Below, piece after piece: positions 59,243 to 64,000 of a stretch of 64,000 nucleotides of DNA; the stretch's first letter is position 1, and each line of letters opens with the position of its first letter. The translations under genes were made by a program, and so were the position numbers. Origin of the DNA: Proteles cristata cristata (lineage: Eukaryota > Chordata > Mammalia > Carnivora > Hyaenidae); the NCBI GenBank assembly GCA_017311185.1, contig JAESUZ010001059.1, positions 310,001 to 374,000 of the forward strand. Reading direction: 5' to 3'. Below the pieces are notes generated by a model, which saw only the letters and a list, made by a program, of their open reading frames with translations, was not told where the DNA came from and did no database searches.

Positions 59243-59350
59243 CTGGATCCAGGGCTCCTCCTTCGACTGCGATGATGCAAAACAGTTTGATGAGCTCTCC
59301 ACGGATGACCGACGGTGTGTCTGAGTGCACAGAGGCATTGAATACAGGGC
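59243..59350 (-). CDS. PTGFRN: PTGFRN exon: first half of the last Ig domain (domain 6)
   Basis: A 108-nt exon (36 codons). The acceptor is cactgttttccag before GCCCTGTA and the donor is CTGGATCCAG|gtacgt, both phase 1. It encodes PVFNASVHSDTPSVIRGE and LIKLFCIIAVEGGALDP: a sequon (NAS), and the first Ig cysteine in KLFCI. Joined to exon 54664-54969 it gives ...GALDP-D-DMAFDVTW, matching the human junction. The open frame runs on past the donor, so splice sites and homology set the end. Exons for Ig domains 1-5 are not seen in the window and should lie right of 64000. Confidence 0.92.
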
Positions 59351-60201
59351 CTGGAAAACAGTGACGGCACTAATTATTCCCGTTCACATGTGGGCTTAAA
59401 TTCCATGTGTGGCGCTCTCGTGGCCACACCTACACGTGGCCCGCCTTCCTGGAACTGGTCTCGGGGGCAGGCGGAGGCTGCTTTCCTTCTCTTCAGACGC
59501 GCACAGCAGGCACGGTACAACGGGCAGCCCCCTAGTTACCACTGCCAGAGAACTCTTCCTAAGAACTACTTTTGCTTCTGGCTCTTCCCATCCCTCTTCT
59601 CTGATGCCAACCATGGTCCCATTCGAAGGCCACCCCACCTGCCAGCCTGATACAGCCTGGGTTGCTTCTGTTTCTGTATGGGGCAGAGCAGCCTCGCTGG
59701 GCTGGGGACAAGGGGCTCTGCCGTTAGGAGGCTGAGGTCCAGTCAGCAGATCGATGTGCCAACAGTGACGACACTCTGTAGGGGCCCTGCGGGCACCACA
59801 GGCTCCAATCTGTCAGGGGAAATCGAGGCAGCGTGGGTATTGCTTCAAATCACTACCCACACAGGATCGGTCTTGCACACCTTCCTGAGAACACTCAGTC
59901 TGATTTTCAGTTTGCTTTAAAAAAGACCTGTTTCCTTCTTCCCGAGGCTGGAAGATGTCACTACCCAAGCTGTGCTAACTGTACAAGGCACAGACGTTCC
60001 CAGCTTTTGAGTCGTGAGCATAAAAATAAGCAACAAAACAGGAAGTATAAAGAGTGAACACATAAAGAGAATTTAGTGCTAGAATTTCATAATATTTGCC
60101 ACAGAGTCAGTTAGTGCATCTGACTGTAGGTATAATTGCTATTATGCTACTTGATTACTAGACATAAATAAGTGACTTATTAAATTATTTAAGAAGTATG
60201 C

Positions 60202-60412
60202 CAGGACGCATGAGTGGCTCATTTGGCTGGGTGGCTGACTCTTGGTTTCGGCTCAGGTCATGGTCTCCTGGTTCATGAGTTTGAGCCCCACATTGGGCTC
60301 GTTGCTGTCAACACAGAGCCTGCTTCAGATCCTCTGTTTCCCTCTCTCTCTCCCCGTCCTCTGCTCATTCTCTTCCTCTCCCTCTCTCTCAAAATAAAAA
60401 TTAAAAAATAAA
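60202..60412 (+). mobile_element. Carnivore SINE, diverged head
   Basis: Starts 'AGGACGCATGAGTGGCTCAT', then 'ggctcaggtcatggtctcctgg', a CT-rich stretch and an A-rich tail. Confidence 0.88.
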
Positions 60413-60511
60413 AGGTTTTGTAAAAGCTTTTACAAAAGTATGACTTGCATGGTCGCTATCTGGCTCCTATCTCCTTTACTCCTTTTTAGTCCTCTGCTTT
60501 TTAATTAAAAA

Positions 60512-60720
60512 AAAATTTTTTTTAACGTTTTGTCTATTTTTGAGACAGAAACAGGGCATGAGCAGGGGAGGGGCAGAGAGAGAGGGAGACACAGAATATG
60601 AAGCAGCAGGCTCTGAGCTGTCAGCACAGAGCCCAAGGTGGGGCTTGAACCCACAAACTGTGAGATCATGACTTGAGCCGAAGTTGGACCCTCAACTGAC
60701 TGAGCCACCCCAGTGCCCCT
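60512..60720 (-). mobile_element. Carnivore SINE, antisense
   Basis: From 'ttttttttaacgttttgtc' to 'gactgagccaccccagtgcccct'. Faces the plus-strand copy about 100 bp to the left, forming a potential inverted pair. Confidence 0.9.
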
Positions 60721-62416
60721 TTCTACTCTTCCATTTTATGTGACCATATTACATAGCTTTCAGACAACCTGATCCAAAGAGCTCAGTATTTACCTTATCC
60801 TAATTTCTAAAATCTCAGAACAGGCAAACCAGAAGGTTCTAGAATACCAGTGCTATGGGACTTCCCTTGGGTTTCTTGGGAAGCAGAAAGGGATAGCCTT
60901 GGACAGTGCTTCTGAAACTCATCTGAAGCTAATATTGTCATTAGTATCTTTTCGATCGGAACCAAAGAGGAAGAAGTTCTTTTTGTTTTAACAACTAAAA
61001 GAAATGACTGAGAAAGAGCATAAAGGTTGTGCAAACCAATGAGGCAGAGTCAAAAAGGCTGTATTTCCACTTCACCGCGAGTGGAAAGATGAACTCCTGG
61101 GACTGCTCTCCTCACACCTAGTACGGAGCAGTCTGTCCTGCCGGGAGCAAGGCGAAGGGCGGGTGCGGGAGAGGGCAGCCAGGGGGGTGGGGCTGCCCTG
61201 AGCAGGTTGTGGGGAGAGTTCAGACAAACTGCAGGGCAGCGGGAGGGCATCCACTCTGGGGGCAGGGTGAGAACATAGTGAAATGGCGGTCCCACACATG
61301 GGGAAAGGGACGAAAATAGAGAGAGCAGGGAAGTCTGACCTATCTGTGGACAGCTTGCCCTTCAATTAACGGGCCTCCCGGCCACAGTTCTCATGGTCCT
61401 GTCCACCGTGGATCTGCTCTACCTCCTGCAGTGAGGTAGGACAGGATTGAGCCAGAGCCTTGGAATTAATGACCGGGGGGTATTCCACGCCACACGTGAC
61501 CGCCAGGGAGTACATGTTAGTAGCAGCCAAGGTGAGCAATGAGGAGCACATATCTTCTCTGACTAGAAACTTCAGGTAATAAACAGGGTCCCACCACGGG
61601 ACTTTCCTAAAGTGCCCAGCCCTTTACCGCAACGTGGTAATCCAACAGGAAGCTCCTCATCATGGAGTCGGGGTTCCGAATTGGAAACCACAAAGGAAGG
61701 CTTACCGATTTGGACAAATTTCACTTTCTTCTTTACAGTTCCAAAGAAAACCCAAAACTGCCTCGTAGGTCACAAGTTAATGGCTGTCACTTCCCCCAGT
61801 GGCTGTGGCTGCGGGAACAACGGGGCATTTGTGCTAGGGCTCACCATGCAGACATGGGTCTGGGAAGGGGCCTTTACTGTGAACCATTCACGGCAGTGCA
61901 TTGCCTTCTAATGAAATCAACAACTCGCAGTGAATATGGGTCATTATCCCAGCCTTGGAAATATTTTTATTATGGTCAACTTCTGGGGTAATGCTGTTTT
62001 TGTGAGGGAATTTGGTTAACTTCACAGATGACAGAGTGCGGCACAGAGAGTTCAAGTGAGCCGCTGGAGTCACTAGATGTCCTCCGGTCCCTAGTCTGCA
62101 GACATTACAGGGACCACACTCAGCTTCTAAATCCAAGCACTGAAAGGACCATGGTCCAACTCCAGCCCCTAAGAAGCCTGTAAACCACAGTTTTTGTGAG
62201 AGTCCAGACTGGAGGCCATCTGCATGTCCGTCAGTCGGGCAGTCGCTAACTACATTTTCTAGGAGGTACAGTCATCAAAATTGTTATTTACCTAGAATTT
62301 GTTTTAACGTGAAAAATGTGTCTCTTACACGGTTAAGAGGAGGAAGCAGATCACGAAATTGTACCTACAGCCTGATCTCAGTTATGAAGAAAACACGTTA
62401 AGAGAAGATTTCTAGG

Positions 62417-62640
62417 GGGCACCTGGGTGGCTTAGTCGGTTAAGCATCCGACTTTCGCTTAGGTCATGATCTCGCGGTTCATGGGTTCGAGCCTCGCGTC
62501 GGGCTCTGTGCTGACTGCCAGCTCAGAGCCTGGAGCCTGTTTCAGTCTGTGACTCCCTCTCTCTGACCCTCCCCTGCTCAAGCTGTCTCTCTCTCTCTCT
62601 CTCTCTCTCCTAGAAATAAAAAAAAAAACAATAAAAAAAA
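62417..62640 (+). mobile_element. Young carnivore SINE with perfect 16-bp target-site duplication
   Basis: Intact head, 'ctgactgccagctcagagcc' felid variant, (CT)n run, 'tagaaataaaaaaaa' tail. AGAGAAGATTTCTAGG stands at 62401-62416 and again, unchanged, at 62641-62656. This is the cleanest recent insertion in the window. Confidence 0.96.
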
Positions 62641-63394
62641 AGAGAAGATTTCTAGGCAGACAGACAACACCAATTAACAGTGTCTGGTAGATTATGGGTA
62701 ATTCTTCTCCTTCTTTCTACTTTATTGTATATTTAAATTTTTCTCTATTAAGGAGAAGAGCTTTCTTATTATCCTTTGTGAAAGGCCAAAACTTTGAACA
62801 CCATAACATTTAATCCATATGTTCCCCTGACCACCACCCAACACTTTGGTTCAGTGAAATTCATGACTCAGCAGGGCCCCTTGGGAAACACTGTCCTCAT
62901 ACCAAGAGACAAGGGGCCCCAAACCAGGGGACAGAAAGGTGGGCACCAGAAAGGACCGCTGTCATCTGTATCTTATCGTGTGCCACTGATTATCACGAAG
63001 CAAACACTCTTCAACATCAAGTTCAACATCAAGTCTGTGTTTGCTGAGAGCCCGTCGGGGTGAGGGCAGTGGGCTGGGTGCCTCTAATCGCAACTTCTCC
63101 TCATTCAACCATGAACTGGCCACGATAACTCCGTGGATGAAATAAAACAAAAGTCTTAGCCAGTCTAAGACCGAAGCCAGTCTTCAACCTGGAAGTTACA
63201 TTTTATCTGCTGTGCAGAGATTTAAAGAATTGAGAAACAGATTCAATACCCATTCCTCACCCAGGAATCCAAAAGATCTGATGTCTCCCTTCTTTCCCCT
63301 AACAGCTCTAGAGAAACAGCAAATAACAAATGTAAAACAAGACGGCATAAACTCCTATAGGGAGTAAAACAGATACAAGAATGAAAGACCAACG

Positions 63395-63955
63395 CCACAT
63401 AATCCTCTGAATATCAATAGATACAGAAGAAGTATTTGACAACATTCAACATCTCTCATGGTAAAAAACAAAACAAAACAAAAAACAAAAAACAAAAAAA
63501 ACAGAAAAAAACAAAAAAGTCAACAAACTGGTAATGAAGGGAAACTTCCCCAAGTCTATAAAGGGCATCTAAGAAAAATCCACAGCTACAATGATTCCTA
63601 ATGGTAAAAGACTGCAAACTTCCCCGTAAGATCAGGAACAAGACAAGGATACCCTCGTACTAACACTCCACATTGTATGAGAGACGCTAGCCAGGGCAAT
63701 TAGGCAAGAAGAAGAATTAGAAGGTTTACACACAAAAATTAACTGAAATGGATCATAGCGCTAAATGCTAAGAGCTGAAACTGTAAAACTATTAGAAGAA
63801 GGGAGAGCCACAAATCTTTACAACCCTAGATCAGGGAATGGTTACTTAGAGAAAACACCACAAACATAAGTAAAAAAATGAAAACATAAATTGGACTTCA
63901 TCAAATTTAAAAGCTTTCACAAAGTGAAAAGACTACCCAAAAAATTGGGGAAGCT
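63395..63955 (+). mobile_element. L1 ORF2 fragment, rearranged
   Basis: Plus-strand remnants of L1 ORF2: 'gaagaagtatttgacaacat', 'caacatctctcatggtaaaa', 'gatcaggaacaagacaagga', 'gagacgctagccagggcaat', and a later part 'aaattggacttcatcaaa'. An A/C-rich stretch was inserted or expanded within it. Frames are broken. Confidence 0.88.
63464..63517 (+). repeat. (CAAAA)n-type simple repeat
   Basis: Repeated ACAAAA and AACAAAA units within the L1 fragment. Confidence 0.9.
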
Positions 63956-63959
63956 ATTT

Positions 63960-64000
63960 TTTTTTTTAATTAAAAAAATTTTTTTATGTTTATTTAATTT
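63960..64000 (-). mobile_element. Probable start of an antisense SINE, cut by the window edge
   Basis: A T-rich run is followed by 'ttatgtttatttaattt', which resembles the tail end of the antisense SINEs here. Too short to be sure. Confidence 0.4.

Larger units (their letters stand above)
59351..64000 (-). other. PTGFRN: PTGFRN intron, partial (continues beyond window)
   Basis: It holds SINEs at 60202 (plus), 60512 (minus) and 62417 (plus), an L1 ORF2 piece (63395-63955) and an A/C-rich simple repeat (63464-63517). No Ig exon is found on either strand, so the domain-5 exon is outside the window. The last 25 bases look like the start of another antisense SINE. Confidence 0.75.

Noticed and set aside
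61680..61760. Possible Ig-type exon edge on the minus strand (donor-like aatcg|gtaagc)
   Set aside because: The upstream frame has no Ig cysteine or tryptophan pattern and no match to PTGFRN domain 5.
909..62640. tRNA-like sequences in the many SINE heads
   Set aside because: They have tRNA-derived promoter boxes but are followed by SINE bodies and A-rich tails. None is a free tRNA gene.

Overview
The window is ordinary vertebrate nuclear DNA: intron-rich and packed with interspersed repeats, with no bacterial-style genes. About two dozen full or partial copies of a tRNA-headed carnivore SINE (head 'GGGGCACCTGGGTGGCTCAG', CT-rich tail, A-rich end) point to a carnivore. The body sequence is the felid/feliform type, so a cat or close relative is most likely.

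Two immunoglobulin-superfamily genes of the EWI family lie head-to-tail, both on the minus strand. The left gene is CD101 (IGSF2). All nine coding exons are here, from the start codon at 38567 down to the stop at 4458. Every junction is GT/AG, each intron between Ig exons is phase 1, and the exons join to a 1,018-codon frame with no break. It encodes a signal peptide, seven V-type Ig domains (one per exon), a transmembrane helix and a short acidic tail. Signal exon 1 is only 43 nt and was found by its splice phase. The right gene is the 3' end of PTGFRN (EWI-F/CD9P-1): two exons that split its last Ig domain (59243-59350, 54664-54969), the transmembrane/tail exon (53022-53188) and a long 3' UTR. 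The earlier PTGFRN exons lie beyond 64000. The order matches the human PTGFRN-CD101 arrangement, seen in reverse.

Layout: 1-4457, region downstream of CD101 with an old L1 piece. 4458-38567, CD101; its introns hold SINEs, L1 and L2 pieces, TA/TG microsatellites and a 789-bp DNA transposon inserted in an L1. 38568 to about 49740, intergenic, with a CD101 promoter candidate, an L1 ORF2 piece and a SINE cluster. About 49740-53021, PTGFRN 3' UTR. 53022-64000, PTGFRN exons and introns.

Both products are type I membrane glycoproteins. By family knowledge PTGFRN works as a tetraspanin (CD9/CD81) partner, and CD101 is an inhibitory receptor of myeloid cells and some T cells. I found no undescribed biological system. 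The items most worth a second look are a phase-compatible 42-nt candidate microexon inside the presumed PTGFRN 3' UTR, a possible spliced 5' leader of CD101, and the nested transposons.
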